A stretch of 41,027 bases of DNA, taken from positions 1 to 41,027 of the forward strand of contig BJFW01000008.1 of NCBI GenBank assembly GCA_014190095.1, in the 5' to 3' direction. The position numbers and the translations under genes were made by a program. Below the pieces are notes generated by a model. That model searched no databases. It saw nothing but the letters and a program-made list of their open reading frames with translations, and was not told the origin of the DNA. This DNA is from Actinomycetes bacterium (GTDB lineage Bacteria > Actinomycetota > Acidimicrobiia > Acidimicrobiales > Ilumatobacteraceae). This document shows, in pieces, positions 28,731-40,814 of this stretch (the stretch's first letter is position 1; every line of letters begins with the position of its first letter).

Positions 28731-31700
28731 TTATTGAGCCTGTTCGGCAGATCCTTGTGAATCCTCGGAAATATAGGTTCCGTGGAGACCTGCCAAGAAT
28801 GCTGCTGGATCTTCTTCATCATCGCTCGAGTAGTAGGCCATTGGAACATAGTCCGGGGCACTTACATCGAACATGTTGTAGCGGTCCATACCGGAGCCAG
28901 CCGGGATCAACTTACCGATGATGATGTTTTCCTTCAGACCGACCAAGTTGTCACCCTTACCGTCAATTGCGGCTTCGGTGAGAACGCGGGTGGTCTCTTG
29001 GAACGATGCTGCAGACAGCCACGACTCGGTTGCCAGCGATGCCTTGGTGATACCCATGAGTTCTGGGCGGCCTTCGGCTGGACGCTTGCCCTGTTCAACC
29101 ATTGCACGGTTGGTGTCACGGAACACCTTTGCATCGGCTCGCTCGCCTGGCAAGAAGTGAGTATCGCCAGGTTCTTGAACGCCTACGCGACGGGTCATCT
29201 GACGAACAATCAATTCAATGTGCTTGTCGTGGATCGATACACCTTGGTCGCGATACACCTTCTGTACTTCTTCTACTAGGTACACCTGTGTTTCGCGTGG
29301 TCCCTTGATCTCCATCAGTTCTTTTGGATCAAGTGGGCCTTCGGTGACACGATCGCCAGCGGTGATGTCTTGTCCATCTTTAACGATTGGACGGCTACCA
29401 GTTGGCAAGATGATTTCGTGTTCAACACCTTGGTCGTCGATGACATGGATTGGAATTCCCTTGCCTTCGTCTTCAAGAATGCGTACAACACCAGTTGCGC
29501 GAGCCAAACGTGCTGAACCGCGTGGGTTACGCGCTTCAAAGAGTTCAACAACGCGGGGCAAACCGCCTGCGATGTCTTTTCCTGCAACACCACCAGTGTG
29601 GAAAGTACGCATGGTGAGCTGGGTTCCCGGTTCACCAATTGATTGCGCTGCGATTACACCAACTGCTTCGCCCAACTCAATGGACTGACCAGTTGCGAGT
29701 GAGCGTCCGTAACAGAACTTGCACACACCAACTTCGGCATCGCAGGTAAGTACTGAACGAACACGTACGCGGTTGACCTTTGCGTCGTCGCGAAGTGCGT
29801 CGACATCATCGTCACCCAAAATGGTGTTCTTCGGCAGTACGCGACCATCGCTGAGTTCAACTTCGTTCAACAATGCACGACCGAACAACTTGGTTTCCAA
29901 GTATGCGCGAGTGTTTGCAGTGTCTTTCTGAACGTTGTCTACCCACACGCCAAGTGTGGTTCCGCAATCGTCTTCACGAACAATGAGTTCCTGTGCAACG
30001 TCGTGCAAACGACGTGTGAGGTAACCCGAGTCGGCGGTACGTAGAGCGGTGTCCACGAGGCCCTTACGAGCACCTGGAGTAGCAATGAAGTATTCAAGTG
30101 TTTCCAAGCCTTCACGGAAGTTGCTCTTAATCGGACGAGGAATCATGTCACCACGAGGGTTAGCCACGAGTCCGCGCATACCTGCGATCTGACGCATCTG
30201 AGTCATGTTTCCACGAGCACCAGAGCCGATCATCATGTCGACTGGGTTGTACTTCAAAGCCTTGAACTCAGTTTCCATTGCCTTTTGAACGTCTGCTGTT
30301 GCATCTGTCCAAATGCGAACTTCTTGCTGACGGCGCTCGCCGTCAGTGATGATTCCGCGACGGAACTGCTGCTCCACCTTCTCGGCTTGCTTTTCGTAGT
30401 CATCCAAGATGGCACGCTTTGCCTTTGGAGTCTTTACGTCATCAACTGAAACGGTAAGACCAGACTGCGTTGCATAGCGGTAGCACAAGTCTTTAATGCC
30501 ATCGAGTGCCAAAGCAATTTCGGACTTAGTGAAGTGATCGCTCAAACGCTCCACGATCACACCAAATTCGCGCTTGCGAAGTGTGTCGTTGATGTGTCCA
30601 AACTTCTTCACGAAGCCGGCTGGCAAACGCTCTTCAAACAACAAACGACCCGGTGTGGTGTCCACGTAGATCTGCTTGCCGTTTTCGTCGCGCTCAGCGA
30701 TTTTGATCTTGGCGTGAAGAGCAACGTCACCACTGTCAAGTGCACGAACTACTTCGTACAACTGGCGGTAAACGTGGCCTTCGCCCTTTGCTCCATCGCG
30801 CTGATCGGTGAGGTAATACCCGCCAATCACCAAGTCCTGCTGTGGAGTCACGATTGGGCGACCTGAAGCTGGCGACAAAATGTTGTTTGCACTCAGCATG
30901 AGCACACGTGCTTCTGCTTGTGCTTCAACCGACAACGGCAAGTGAACTGCCATCTGGTCACCATCGAAGTCAGCGTTAAATGCTGTACATACGAGTGGGT
31001 GCAACTGAATTGCCTTGCCCTCTACAAGCAATGGTTCGAATGCCTGAATACCCAAACGGTGCAATGTAGGAGCACGGTTCAACAGAACTGGGTGTTCCTT
31101 AATGACATCTTCAAGCACGTCCCACACCTGTGGCCTACGACGCTCAACCATGCGCTTTGCACTCTTAATATTTTGTGCAAGCTGCTGATCGACCAAACGC
31201 TTCATCACGAATGGCTTGAACAATTCGAGTGCCATCAACTTTGGCAGACCGCATTGCTGCAGGCGCAATGTTGGACCGGCAACGATTACTGAACGACCCG
31301 AGTAGTCAACGCGCTTTCCGAGCAAGTTCTGACGGAAGCGACCTTGCTTACCCTTCAACATGTCAGACAACGACTTGAGCGGACGGTTACCAGGACCAGT
31401 TACCGGACGACCACGACGACCATTGTCGAACAAGGCATCTGATGCTTCTTGCAACATGCGCTTTTCGTTGTTGACGATGATTTCTGGTGCACCAAGATCG
31501 AGCAAGCGACGCAAACGGTTGTTGCGGTTGATTACGCGACGGTACAAGTCGTTCAAGTCTGAAGTGGCAAAGCGACCACCATCAAGCTGCACCATTGGGC
31601 GCAGGTCTGGAGGAATAACAGGAATAACGTCGAGGACCATTGCCTTCGGGTTATTTACCAAACGACCAGCATCATCACGACGGTTGAACGAAGCAATGAT

Positions 31701-32660
31701 CTTCAGGCGCTTGATTGCCTTCTGCTTACGCTGCGTGCTGAGCACCTTGCCGTTGTAGCCATTCATGATGGCGTCACGGAGTGCAATTTCTTCAGCATCG
31801 AAGTCGATGGTGTCAATGAGCGACTTAATCGACTCTGCACCAGTGCCACCAACGAAGTATTCGCCGTAACGATCCTTCACTTCACGCCACAACTCTTCGT
31901 CTTCCACGATCATGCGTGAGTGCATCTTGCAGAACGTGTCATGTGCACGCTGGATCAAGTCGAGCTCTTTGCCATAACGCTCAGTGATGGTGGTGAGATC
32001 TTTGTCGATCAACTTTTGACGTGCGCGAACATCGGCGTCTTTAGCACCCGACTTCTCGAGTTCCTTCAGCTCTGCTTCGGCATCTTTTTGACGCTGCTTC
32101 AAGTCGCGTTCGCGATTCTTGATGAGTTGTTCCTTGTCTTCAAGCAACACTTCTTCAAGTTCGGTCATGTCGGCATGACGCTTGTCTACATCGACACTGC
32201 TCACCAACCAGGCGGCAAAGTAAATGACCTTTTCAAGCTGCTTCGCCTTGATTTCATCGCGTGGCTCAAGACCACCCAACAAATAGGCCAACCATGAACG
32301 GGTTCCGCGTAGGTACCAAATGTGAACAACTGGTGCAGCCAATTCGATGTGGCCCATGCGCTCACGACGAACTTTGGAACGGGTTACTTCAACGCCGCAC
32401 TTTTCGCAGATGATGCCCTTGAAGCGCACACGCTTGTACTTACCGCAGTAGCACTCCCAGTCTCGGGTTGGTCCGAATGTCTTTTCACAGAAGAGACCAT
32501 CACGCTCTGGGCGCAAGGTGCGGTAGTTAATGGTTTCAGGCTTCTTTACTTCACCACGTGACCAGTTGCGAATGTCATCTGCAGTGGCCAAACCAATGCG
32601 CAACTGTTCGAAACTATTGACGTCAACCTTGTTCTTGAATTCGGTTACTGCGTCGGACAT
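28731..32660 (-). CDS. rpoC: DNA-directed RNA polymerase subunit beta'
   Basis: [40 protein letters not shown]. Start chosen at [25 protein letters not shown] with GAGGA just upstream. Confidence 0.97.
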   Translation of the reverse strand: MSDAVTEFKNKVDVNSFEQLRIGLATADDIRNWSRGEVKKPETINYRTLRPERDGLFCEKTFGPTRDWECYCGKYKRVRFKGIICEKCGVEVTRSKVRRERMGHIELAAPVVHIWYLRGTRSWLAYLLGGLEPRDEIKAKQLEKVIYFAAWLVSSVDVDKRHADMTELEEVLLEDKEQLIKNRERDLKQRQKDAEAELKELEKSGAKDADVRARQKLIDKDLTTITERYGKELDLIQRAHDTFCKMHSRMIVEDEELWREVKDRYGEYFVGGTGAESIKSLIDTIDFDAEEIALRDAIMNGYNGKVLSTQRKQKAIKRLKIIASFNRRDDAGRLVNNPKAMVLDVIPVIPPDLRPMVQLDGGRFATSDLNDLYRRVINRNNRLRRLLDLGAPEIIVNNEKRMLQEASDALFDNGRRGRPVTGPGNRPLKSLSDMLKGKQGRFRQNLLGKRVDYSGRSVIVAGPTLRLQQCGLPKLMALELFKPFVMKRLVDQQLAQNIKSAKRMVERRRPQVWDVLEDVIKEHPVLLNRAPTLHRLGIQAFEPLLVEGKAIQLHPLVCTAFNADFDGDQMAVHLPLSVEAQAEARVLMLSANNILSPASGRPIVTPQQDLVIGGYYLTDQRDGAKGEGHVYRQLYEVVRALDSGDVALHAKIKIAERDENGKQIYVDTTPGRLLFEERLPAGFVKKFGHINDTLRKREFGVIVERLSDHFTKSEIALALDGIKDLCYRYATQSGLTVSVDDVKTPKAKRAILDDYEKQAEKVEQQFRRGIITDGERRQQEVRIWTDATADVQKAMETEFKALKYNPVDMMIGSGARGNMTQMRQIAGMRGLVANPRGDMIPRPIKSNFREGLETLEYFIATPGARKGLVDTALRTADSGYLTRRLHDVAQELIVREDDCGTTLGVWVDNVQKDTANTRAYLETKLFGRALLNEVELSDGRVLPKNTILGDDDVDALRDDAKVNRVRVRSVLTCDAEVGVCKFCYGRSLATGQSIELGEAVGVIAAQSIGEPGTQLTMRTFHTGGVAGKDIAGGLPRVVELFEARNPRGSARLARATGVVRILEDEGKGIPIHVIDDQGVEHEIILPTGSRPIVKDGQDITAGDRVTEGPLDPKELMEIKGPRETQVYLVEEVQKVYRDQGVSIHDKHIELIVRQMTRRVGVQEPGDTHFLPGERADAKVFRDTNRAMVEQGKRPAEGRPELMGITKASLATESWLSAASFQETTRVLTEAAIDGKGDNLVGLKENIIIGKLIPAGSGMDRYNMFDVSAPDYVPMAYYSSDDEEDPAAFLAGLHGTYISEDSQGSAEQAQ

Positions 32661-32715
32661 ATTTTCCTCTTCTCGTTCTTCTCTGCTCGTCAAATTCTCT
32701 GGTTAGTAAGTGGCG

Positions 32716-35700
32716 TTAGAAAGCGCGTTGTTCGCGGCGACGTTCACGGTCACGGTCATCTGCATCAGAGCCACGCTCTGGACGCGAAATGTCGATTCCG
32801 AGTTCCTGTGTTGCACGGAAGACGTCTTCGTCCATGTCGGCAAGTTCAATGTTCTTGCCTTCATTGGAGATGACTTCGACGTCAAGGCACAAAGCCTGCA
32901 TTTCCTTCATGAGCACCTTGAAGCTCTCAGGAATGCCTGGCTCAGGGATGTTTTCGCCCTTCACGATTGCCTCGTACACGCGAACGCGTCCGAGTACGTC
33001 GTCTGACTTAATGGTGAGCAATTCCTGCAAGCAGTAAGCAGCACCGTAAGCCTCAAGAGCCCACACTTCCATTTCACCGAAGCGCTGACCACCGAATTGA
33101 GCCTTACCACCCAACGGTTGCTGAGTGATCATGCTGTATGGCCCAGTTGAACGCGCGTGGATCTTGTCGTCAACCATGTGTGACAACTTGATGATGTACA
33201 TGTAACCAACCATGGTTGGGTTGTCGTAGTACTCACCGGTGCGACCGTTGCGAAGTTGTGTCTTACCATCGTCGCCGATCAGACGCTTACCATCAACCGA
33301 TTCTGGGTTGAGGTTCCTCAAGATCGACTGAATGGTCGGGTGTGGACCAGCGGCTTCATCTTCGTCCCAGTGCGCGCCGTCGAACACCGGCGTTGCAACA
33401 AATGTTGAAGGCTTGGTGTTGATGCGTGTCTTGGTTTCGGTACCGCGAATTGGCGTGTCTCCAACAACTTTGTTGTTCTTAACGTCGCTCCAACCCCAAC
33501 GTGCGCAATAGCCAAGGTGCGCTTCAAGCACCTGACCAATATTCATTCGGCTTGGAACACCAAGTGGGTTCAAGATGATGTCGACAGGAGTTCCGTCTTC
33601 CATGTATGGCATGTCTTCGATTGGGAGAATCTTGGAGATAACACCCTTGTTACCGTGACGTCCTGCCAACTTGTCGCCCACGCTGATCTTGCGCTTCTGC
33701 GCAACATAAATGCGGACCAACTGGTTTACACCTGGTGGCAATTCGTCGCCGGCTTCGCGGTCTCCCGCTTCGCGTGACAACACCTTCACGTCAATAACTT
33801 TGCCGCTCTCACCGTGTGGAACCTTGAGGCTGGTGTCGCGAACTTCACGAGCCTTCTCACCGAAGATTGCGCGCAGCAGGCGCTCTTCTGGAGTGAGTTC
33901 GGTTTCACCCTTTGGAGTGACTTTTCCAACCAGAACATCGCCAGGACCAACTTCGGCACCCACGCGGATAATTCCACGATCGTCAAGGTCGGCAAGAATG
34001 TCGTCGCTCAGGTTTGGAATGTCGCGAGTGATTTCTTCTGGTCCGAGCTTGGTGTCACGAGCGTCAACTTCGTACTCCTTGATGTGGATTGACGTAAGTA
34101 CGTCTTCCTTCACCAAACGCTCGCTCAAGATGATTGCGTCCTCGAAGTTGTAGCCCTCCCATGGCATAAATGCCACGAGCAAGTTCTTTCCAAGTGCAAG
34201 TTCACCCATGTCGGTTGAAGGACCGTCACAAATCAAGTCGCCCTTAGCAACTTTCTGACCTTCCTTCACACGAATGATGTGGTTAATGCTGGTGTCTTGG
34301 TTTGAACGACGGAACTTGAACAATTTGTGTTCTCCGTCGGCCTTCTTCAAGTTGTCATAAGCAATGGTGATTTGGTCACCTGTTACCGAAGTAACGGTTC
34401 CTGAATCTTTTGCCAAGATGAGGTCTGCACCGTCACGCGCTGCACGTGCTTCGATGCCGGTTCCAATGTATGGAGCCTCCGCGCGGAGCAATGGCACAGC
34501 CTGGCGTTGCATGTTGGCACCCATGAGCGCGCGGTTTGCATCGTCGTGCTCCAAGAACGGAATCAACGCAGTAGCCACCGAAATAATTTGGCGAGCCGAA
34601 ACGTCGATGAAGTCCACTTCTGTTCCAGGTACGTAACCAATGTCGGTGGTTGAACCGAAGAAGCTTTCTGCTTCAAGCATCTTCTTCAAGTCATCCAAGC
34701 TGGCTGCCTGAGGTGAACGACGTACGAGTACGCGATCTGCCTTGAAGGTACCGTCTGGATTCAACGCAGTGTTTGCCTGCGCAACGACGTAGTTTTCTTC
34801 TTCGTCTGCTGGCATGTACACGATTTCGTCGGTGACCTTGCCGTTGCGAACGCGACGGTATGGGCTCTCGATGAATCCGAATGGGTTGACGCGTGCATAG
34901 GTTGACAACGCACCAATCAGACCAATGTTTGGTCCTTCTGGCGTTTCAATTGGGCACATACGGCCGTAGTGCGAAAAGTGAACGTCGCGAACTTCGAAAC
35001 CTGCGCGCTCACGGCTGAGACCACCAGGTCCGAGTGCCGACAAACGACGACGGTGCGTAAGTCCCGACAATGGGTTCACTTGGTCCATGAACTGCGACAA
35101 CTGTGAAGTTCCGAAGAACTCCTTGATTGCAGCAACAACTGGACGCACGTTGATGAGTGTTTGTGGCGAAATTGCTTCCACATCTTGTGTGGTCATGCGC
35201 TCGCGAACAACACGTTCCATACGTGACAAACCGATACGAACCTGGTTCTGAATCAATTCACCAACCGAACGAATACGACGGTTTGCAAAGTGGTCTTGAT
35301 CGTCGAGGCGGTAGCCCGGCTCTTGCTTCACAAGGTGCAACAAGTACGTGATGGTTGCAAGAACTTCGCAACGGCTGAGGACATCTTGTCCTTCAGCTGG
35401 AACGTCAAGCTTGCCAAGTTCGGTGCCGACTTTCATGTCGAACAACTTGCCAATCTTTTCGATTTCTGCACCCAACTTGCGGTTTAACTTGTAGCGACCG
35501 ACGCGTGACAAGTCGTAGCGACGATTCTCGAAGAATGCGCCTTCGAAATATGCGCGTGCTGCTTCAACGTTTGGTGGTTCGCCCGGACGAGCGCGCTTGT
35601 AAATCTCAACAAGTGCTTCTTCGCGAGTTGGAGCGATTGGACGCTCCTTTTCCCACTGACCTTCAAGGAAGTCAAAGTAATTCACGAAACGATCGAGGAA

Positions 35701-36354
35701 GCCTGGAGCGTTTTCTTCGTCGTAACCAAGAGCGCGCAACAGAGTGAAAATTCCGATGCGGCGCTTACGTGCAACGCGGGTTCCAGCGGTGACGTCTTTA
35801 CCTGGCTTCTGCTCTACGTCGAACTCCAACCACTCACCGCGGTACGGGTGGATGGTTCCCTTTACCAACTGATGCTTCGACAAGTTACGCAAGCGATAAC
35901 GCTCACCTGGTTCGAAAATAACGCCTGGTGAACGAACCAACTGACTCACCACAACACGCTCGGTGCCGTTAATAATGAAGGTGCCCTTTTCGGTCATCTT
36001 TGGGAAGTCGCCCATGAACACAACTTGCTCTTTGATTTCGCCGGTTGGCTTGTTCAAGAAACGTGCGCGCACAAATACTGGCGACGCATACGTCATGTCA
36101 CGTTCGCGGCACTCCGCAACGGTGAACTTTGGTTTTGGACAAAGATCTTCATCGTCTGGGTCGAATTCAAGTTCGAGTTGAAGATCGTCGCTGAATCCTT
36201 TGATTGGCGAAATATCTTCGAAAGCTTCCTTCAATCCTTCTTTAAGGAACCAATCAAAACTCTCGCGTTGTACCGCGATGAGGTCTGGAAGTTCGAGGGT
36301 TTCTGGAAGGGTCGCGAACGAATACCGTTCGCGTGCAGACGCACGTGAGGCCAC
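32716..36354 (-). CDS. rpoB: DNA-directed RNA polymerase subunit beta
   Basis: [67 protein letters not shown] start. Confidence 0.98.
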   Translation of the reverse strand: MASRASARERYSFATLPETLELPDLIAVQRESFDWFLKEGLKEAFEDISPIKGFSDDLQLELEFDPDDEDLCPKPKFTVAECRERDMTYASPVFVRARFLNKPTGEIKEQVVFMGDFPKMTEKGTFIINGTERVVVSQLVRSPGVIFEPGERYRLRNLSKHQLVKGTIHPYRGEWLEFDVEQKPGKDVTAGTRVARKRRIGIFTLLRALGYDEENAPGFLDRFVNYFDFLEGQWEKERPIAPTREEALVEIYKRARPGEPPNVEAARAYFEGAFFENRRYDLSRVGRYKLNRKLGAEIEKIGKLFDMKVGTELGKLDVPAEGQDVLSRCEVLATITYLLHLVKQEPGYRLDDQDHFANRRIRSVGELIQNQVRIGLSRMERVVRERMTTQDVEAISPQTLINVRPVVAAIKEFFGTSQLSQFMDQVNPLSGLTHRRRLSALGPGGLSRERAGFEVRDVHFSHYGRMCPIETPEGPNIGLIGALSTYARVNPFGFIESPYRRVRNGKVTDEIVYMPADEEENYVVAQANTALNPDGTFKADRVLVRRSPQAASLDDLKKMLEAESFFGSTTDIGYVPGTEVDFIDVSARQIISVATALIPFLEHDDANRALMGANMQRQAVPLLRAEAPYIGTGIEARAARDGADLILAKDSGTVTSVTGDQITIAYDNLKKADGEHKLFKFRRSNQDTSINHIIRVKEGQKVAKGDLICDGPSTDMGELALGKNLLVAFMPWEGYNFEDAIILSERLVKEDVLTSIHIKEYEVDARDTKLGPEEITRDIPNLSDDILADLDDRGIIRVGAEVGPGDVLVGKVTPKGETELTPEERLLRAIFGEKAREVRDTSLKVPHGESGKVIDVKVLSREAGDREAGDELPPGVNQLVRIYVAQKRKISVGDKLAGRHGNKGVISKILPIEDMPYMEDGTPVDIILNPLGVPSRMNIGQVLEAHLGYCARWGWSDVKNNKVVGDTPIRGTETKTRINTKPSTFVATPVFDGAHWDEDEAAGPHPTIQSILRNLNPESVDGKRLIGDDGKTQLRNGRTGEYYDNPTMVGYMYIIKLSHMVDDKIHARSTGPYSMITQQPLGGKAQFGGQRFGEMEVWALEAYGAAYCLQELLTIKSDDVLGRVRVYEAIVKGENIPEPGIPESFKVLMKEMQALCLDVEVISNEGKNIELADMDEDVFRATQELGIDISRPERGSDADDRDRERRREQRAF

Positions 36355-36498
36355 TGAGTTACTCCTGATCGAGAAGTGATGAATACGAATCGACGAGCCA
36401 GATGAACTTCTTTGAGGGAAGGTTCAGGGGGCTACGCACGGCAACGGACTAGGCTACCGCCGCTTTTGCGGTTTTTACCTGGTCCTGATAGACGGCTG

Positions 36499-36525
36499 AA
36501 GCCCGAGGCTTTCGCCCCGGGGCTT
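36499..36525 (-). promoter_or_regulatory. candidate attenuator/processing hairpin between rplL and rpoB
   Basis: Minus-strand AAGCCC-C-GGGGC-GAAA-GCCTC-GGGCTT: 11 bp including one G-U, one bulge, GAAA tetraloop; 20 nt after the rplL stop. Confidence 0.45.
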
Positions 36526-36545
36526 ACAGACCTAAATGGCTGAAA

Positions 36546-36926
36546 TTACGCGAGTTCGACGACTGCGCCGGCTTCTTCCAACTTGGCCTTTGCCTTCTCG
36601 GCATCGTCCTTGCTGGCACCCTCAAGTACAGGCTTTGGAGCACCGTCTACGAGGTCCTTTGCTTCCTTCAAGCCGAGGCTGGTGAGTTCGCGTACAACTT
36701 TGATGACCTGAATTTTCTGAGCTCCGCCTTCTTTCAAGATGACAGTGAACTCATCCTTTTCTGCGGCTGCTGGGGCGGCTGCTGCCGCTCCGCCTGCTGC
36801 TGCAACAGCAACTGGTGCTGCTGCGGTCACGCCGAACTTCTCTTCGAACGCATCGAGGAGGTCCTTCAGTTCGATTACTGACAATTCTGCGATTCCGTCA
36901 AGAATCTGGTCTTTGGTGAGTGCCAT
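36546..36926 (-). CDS. rplL: 50S ribosomal protein L7/L12
   Basis: [69 protein letters not shown]. Confidence 0.98.
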   Translation of the reverse strand: MALTKDQILDGIAELSVIELKDLLDAFEEKFGVTAAAPVAVAAAGGAAAAAPAAAEKDEFTVILKEGGAQKIQVIKVVRELTSLGLKEAKDLVDGAPKPVLEGASKDDAEKAKAKLEEAGAVVELA

Positions 36927-36989
36927 TTCTTTTCTCCTATTTTTCTGTATTGATCTTGGTTATTGGGATTGGTTTCTTGAACGTGGCAA

Positions 36990-37520
36990 TTACGCCGCAT
37001 CCTTCGATTCGATAAGCGCCTTGATGCCGTAAGCGGCACGACGCATTGGAGCCTGGAGCAAGTTCGCGGTCTTGCTGAGTGGGGCCTTGAGGGCACCGGC
37101 GAACATGGACAACAGAACTTCGCGGCTTGGCAAGTCGGCAAGAGCCTTCAACTGCACTGCATCAACGGTCTTTCCGCCAATGACGCCACCCTTCAACACC
37201 AACAATGGGTTGGTTGCTGCATGGTCGCGAAGTGCCTTTGCTGCTGCTGAAGCATCGCCCTTCACAAAAGTGATTGCGGTTGGGCCAACAAGGAAGTCGG
37301 ACAAACCTTCGAAACCGGCTTCTTGTGCTGCGCGGCTTGCGAGTGTGTTCTTGTACACCTTGTACTCAGCACCATGCGGGCGCAATGAGCGGCGCAACTT
37401 GGCGAGTGAACCTACGGTCATACCGCGGTATTCGGTAATGAGTGCTGCGTCTGAAGCTTCGAGCTTTTCGCGTACTTCGGAAACTACTGCTGCCTTCTCG
37501 GCGTTTGGTGATGTTGTCAT
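36990..37520 (-). CDS. rplJ: 50S ribosomal protein L10
   Basis: VREKLEASDAALITEYRGMTVGSLAKLRRSLRPHGAEYKVYKNTLASRAA; precedes rplL. Confidence 0.97.
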   Translation of the reverse strand: MTTSPNAEKAAVVSEVREKLEASDAALITEYRGMTVGSLAKLRRSLRPHGAEYKVYKNTLASRAAQEAGFEGLSDFLVGPTAITFVKGDASAAAKALRDHAATNPLLVLKGGVIGGKTVDAVQLKALADLPSREVLLSMFAGALKAPLSKTANLLQAPMRRAAYGIKALIESKDAA

Positions 37521-37752
37521 CGTTGCCCTTTGGTTGCTTTCGAATGAGGAATTGTGTTTCCGGCGCGGGCGCTCGGACAGTTCAACGAACGCTCTCTGCG
37601 CTGCGACTGGTGTCGCGCTCTTCGAGTATTCGCCTCGTTTGGCAAGACTTTCGTCTTATTCATGTTCCGCGTTTTGCGAAACAACCAAATGTCTGTGGCG
37701 AGCAACCGAACCGAATAAATCGGATTGGGTTGTTATGTGAGTGGTCAGGCTA
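37521..37752 (-). promoter_or_regulatory. candidate L10-type leader region of rplJ
   Basis: Long non-coding region 5' of rplJ with hairpins AAGAC-GAAA-GTCTT (37644-37657) and CGAC-ACCA-GTCG (37604-37615). Position matches known L10 leaders; consensus not verified. Confidence 0.4.
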
Positions 37753-37781
37753 GCGGGGTGTTTTGGGTATTGACACCCCGC
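37753..37781 (-). terminator. candidate terminator/attenuator after rplA
   Basis: Perfect 9-bp inverted repeat gcggggtgt / acaccccgc with 11-nt loop, about 20 nt after the rplA stop; no U-tract. Confidence 0.45.
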
Positions 37782-37799
37782 CAAACCAAACCGAATTAC

Positions 37800-38486
37800 T
37801 TAGTAGGAACTGGAGTCAACGCGGACACTTGGACCCATGGTTGACGAAACCGACACCTTCTTTACGTACTTACCCTTTGCCGAGGCTGGGCGGGCACGCA
37901 TGAGTTCATCCATAACTGCAGCAAAGTTGGCTTCAAGAGCCGACAGTTCGAAGCTGGCCTTGCCAACTGGAACCTGCACGTTGCCGTAGCGGTCGGTGCG
38001 GTATTCAACTTTTCCGCCCTTAAATTCGGTTACGGCGCGACCAACGTCGTTGGTTACGGTTCCCGTCTTTGGGTTTGGCATCAAACCACGTGGTCCGAGC
38101 GCGCGGCCCAACTTACCCACCATTGGCATGAGGTCTGGAGTGGAAATCGCAATGTCGAAGTCCATCTTCCCGCCTTCAATGGCGGCTGCAAGATCGTCGG
38201 TTCCCACAATGTCGGCACCAGCGTCACGAGCAGCCTGTGCTGCTTCACCCGCTGCGAACACGGCTACGCGGACGGTCTTGCCGGTTCCCGAAGGAAGGGC
38301 GACGGTTCCACGAACTGCCTGATCGGCCTTACGTGGGTCAAGTCCCAAACGCACTACCAGTTCGATGGTTTCATCGAACTTAGCGGTTGCCATGGTCTTG
38401 ACCTTGTTCAACGCATCGCTCGACGAAAACGCCGCTTCGATGTCGTAACTGGCAATTGCTGCTTTGTATTTCTTTCCTAGTGGCAT
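37800..38486 (-). CDS. rplA: 50S ribosomal protein L1
   Basis: GKKYKAAIASYD, KFDETIELVVRLGLDPRKADQAVRGTVALPSGTGK, MPMVGKLGRALGPRGLMPNPKTGTVT. Confidence 0.98.
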   Translation of the reverse strand: MPLGKKYKAAIASYDIEAAFSSSDALNKVKTMATAKFDETIELVVRLGLDPRKADQAVRGTVALPSGTGKTVRVAVFAAGEAAQAARDAGADIVGTDDLAAAIEGGKMDFDIAISTPDLMPMVGKLGRALGPRGLMPNPKTGTVTNDVGRAVTEFKGGKVEYRTDRYGNVQVPVGKASFELSALEANFAAVMDELMRARPASAKGKYVKKVSVSSTMGPSVRVDSSSY

Positions 38487-38563
38487 GAAGCCTCCCTCAT
38501 GGTTGTGTCGTTCGGGCGAGGTCGTCCCGATCCGACGTTTATATATGTATGTGAACTGATTAC

Positions 38564-38992
38564 TCAGCCAACAACGGTAAGACCCATTGAACGGGCAGTT
38601 CCGCGGACCTGAAGTTTTGCGGCTTCCATGTCATTGGCGTTGAGGTCTGGCATTTTGATCTTGGCAACTTCTTCAATGTCTTTTTCAGTGACACTGCCGG
38701 CAACTTCTTTGCCTGGATTCTTTGCTGCCTTTTCCAAACCAGCCTTCTGACGAAGCAGAACTGGTGTTGGTGGGGTCTTCAAAATAAAGGTGAAGGTACG
38801 GTCTTCGCAGATTGAAATTTCAACTGGAATGATCGTTCCTGCTTGTGCTTCAGTTGCAGCGTTGTACTGCTTCACGAAGTCCATGATCTGGATTCCGTGT
38901 GGTCCGAGTGCTGTACCTACTGGTGGTGCAGGCGTCGCTTTTCCAGCTGGAATCTGGATCTTGACGATTGCTACAACGTCTTTCTTTGCCAT
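38564..38992 (-). CDS. rplK: 50S ribosomal protein L11
   Basis: [57 protein letters not shown]. Confidence 0.98.
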   Translation of the reverse strand: MAKKDVVAIVKIQIPAGKATPAPPVGTALGPHGIQIMDFVKQYNAATEAQAGTIIPVEISICEDRTFTFILKTPPTPVLLRQKAGLEKAAKNPGKEVAGSVTEKDIEEVAKIKMPDLNANDMEAAKLQVRGTARSMGLTVVG

Positions 38993-39022
38993 GACGAGTG
39001 TTCTTTCTTTCTTGGAAGTTGT

Positions 39023-39700
39023 TTAGAGCTTTGCCACTTGGCTGAAGTCCATCTCCACCAAGGTCTCGCGACCGAAGATGTTGACGAGCACTTTCAGCTT
39101 CATGTGATCTGGGTTGATTTCAGCGACTTGACCGGAGAAGTCGGCGAATGGGCCTTCCTTCACGCGTACGCCTTCGCCAATTTCGTATTCGAGCTTTGGT
39201 GCTTTGCGCTTCGGCGCCGACTGTCCGTCGCCCTTTGCAGAAAGGAATGTTTCAACTTCACGACGTGACAATGGTGTTGGCTTCTGACCTTTTTGGCTTT
39301 GACCAACAAAACCCGTAACACCTGGAGTGTTGCGAATGCAGAACCATGTGTCGTCATCCATTTCGCAACGCACAAGCAAGTAACCAGGGAAAACTTTCTT
39401 TTGCACGGTTTGCTTGCGGCCACCCTTGAATTCGACAACGTCTTCCATTGGAATGACGATTTCGTAAATGCGATCTTCAATTTGCATGGACTGAATACGT
39501 GCTTGCATTGACTGCTGCACTTTCTTTTCATATCCACTCTGTGAATGCACGACATACCACGAACCAGGACGCAACCATGGTCGATCGATTACTTCCTCTT
39601 CGTCTTCAACCTCGTTACCGGTGAGATCGAAGGCAACGTCAGGCGCAACCGTGTCGGTTGTGTTGAGGTCTTCAGAGGTGAGAGTTGCGTCGTCAGTCAT
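39023..39700 (-). CDS. nusG: transcription termination/antitermination protein NusG
   Basis: WYVVHSQSGYEKKVQQSM, FPGYLLVRCEMDDDTWFCIRNTPGVTGFVG, KOW GEGVRVKEGPFADFSGQVAEI. Confidence 0.97.
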   Translation of the reverse strand: MTDDATLTSEDLNTTDTVAPDVAFDLTGNEVEDEEEVIDRPWLRPGSWYVVHSQSGYEKKVQQSMQARIQSMQIEDRIYEIVIPMEDVVEFKGGRKQTVQKKVFPGYLLVRCEMDDDTWFCIRNTPGVTGFVGQSQKGQKPTPLSRREVETFLSAKGDGQSAPKRKAPKLEYEIGEGVRVKEGPFADFSGQVAEINPDHMKLKVLVNIFGRETLVEMDFSQVAKL

Positions 39701-39722
39701 AATTCAGCCGTTCGGTCTGGGG

Positions 39723-40028
39723 TCAGTCCTTGTAAAGCCAGCCAGAAAGTATGCCAAAGACAGCGTCCATTCCACCCACGAACGCCGTAATGACCACAAC
39801 GGTGACCAACACGATGATCGAATAGCGGCGAATTTCTGGCCACTTCGGCCACGCGACCTTGCGCATTTCATCGCGAACTTCGCGAATGTATTGAGCAGGA
39901 CTCGTGCGCTCTTTCTTCACCTGGCTCGCGACAGTAGGCCGGGGTTGGCGAATAGGCGCACCCTGGTCATTTACTGCGCCCATCTTTTGCATGGCGCGCT
40001 TCTGCTGTCGGTTGAGATCCATGGACAT
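39723..40028 (-). CDS. secE: preprotein translocase subunit SecE
   Basis: YIREVRDEMRKVAWPKWPEIRRYSIIVLVTVVVITAFVGGMDAVFGILSGWLY; single TM; precedes nusG. Confidence 0.94.
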   Translation of the reverse strand: MSMDLNRQQKRAMQKMGAVNDQGAPIRQPRPTVASQVKKERTSPAQYIREVRDEMRKVAWPKWPEIRRYSIIVLVTVVVITAFVGGMDAVFGILSGWLYKD

Positions 40029-40091
40029 AGCGGAGTTTGAGCCTATCGGGGGGGTTGCCGCACTAATTGGGGTCGGACCACAAGAAATTTG

Positions 40092-40164
40092 CAGGGCAGG
40101 AGGGATTTGAACCCCCGACCATCGGTTTTGGAGACCGGCGCTCTACCAACTGAGCTACTGCCCT
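40092..40164 (-). tRNA. tRNA-Trp (anticodon CCA)
   Basis: Minus strand AGGGCAG-TA-GCTC-AGTTGGTA-GAGC-G-CCGGT-CTCCAAA-ACCGA-TGGTC-GGGGG-TTCAAAT-CCCTC-CTGCCCT-G; 7-bp acceptor stem; anticodon CCA; 3' CCA not encoded. Confidence 0.95.
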
Positions 40165-40237
40165 AAATAGCGAAGGTGAGGCTACCAGCCATTATCTGTA
40201 TGACCTATGGACACTCAGCCCCAAATGTGAGGCGAAG

Positions 40238-40804
40238 TTACTTCGCGGGGCCTTGTTCGCACAGCCACTGCATAGCCATATGGAAAATGATCAATTGGAG
40301 ATCTTCGGCAATTTGCATGTCATCGATAGCGAAGTGAATCGGGTGCTTGGCAAGGTCTTTGCATTTGCCGCCCGAGTAGCCAAGAACTGCGAATGTTTCC
40401 ATTCCCAACTTGTTGCCCATCTCTAACGCGTTCACCACGTTTGCAGAATTGCCACTGCCCGAGAACACCACCAAGATGTCACCTGCGTCTGCTTTCACAC
40501 GCAGTTGCTCTGAATAAATGTTTTCGTAACCAATGTCGTTTGCAAGACAGGTAATGACTGCTGGGTTAGCGCTTAATGAATCGATGCGTAACCCAATTCC
40601 GTTCTTAACACCAGCGCCATACAAGAAGTCGTTTGCAAGATGGTTCGCATTTCCTGCTGAGCCGCCATTGCCACACAAGTAAATGGTCTTTTTGTTTTTC
40701 CAGGCAAGTTGCATGGCAGCAGCAAGTTTTGGAACTTCTTTCATCGCAGGAAGATCAAGCGCTGTGTGCATGCGCTTGATGTATTCGCTAATCAACTGTT
40801 CCAT
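40238..40804 (-). CDS. SIS-domain sugar-phosphate isomerase, GmhA-like
   Basis: IYLCGNGGSAGNANHLANDFLYG, SANPAVITCLANDIGYENIYSEQL, ILVVFSGSGNSANVVNALEMGNKLGMETFAVLGYSGGK. Confidence 0.85.
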   Translation of the reverse strand: MEQLISEYIKRMHTALDLPAMKEVPKLAAAMQLAWKNKKTIYLCGNGGSAGNANHLANDFLYGAGVKNGIGLRIDSLSANPAVITCLANDIGYENIYSEQLRVKADAGDILVVFSGSGNSANVVNALEMGNKLGMETFAVLGYSGGKCKDLAKHPIHFAIDDMQIAEDLQLIIFHMAMQWLCEQGPAK

Positions 40805-40814
40805 AGTTCCAAAC

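Noticed and set aside
32661-32693. 11-aa N-terminal extension of rpoC in the ORF track
   Set aside because: It encodes REEREEEN over the Shine-Dalgarno region; start at MSDAVTEF is better supported.
36460-36475. CCGC-TTTT-GCGG-TTTTT plus-strand terminator
   Set aside because: Only a 4-bp stem and no plus-strand gene ends nearby.
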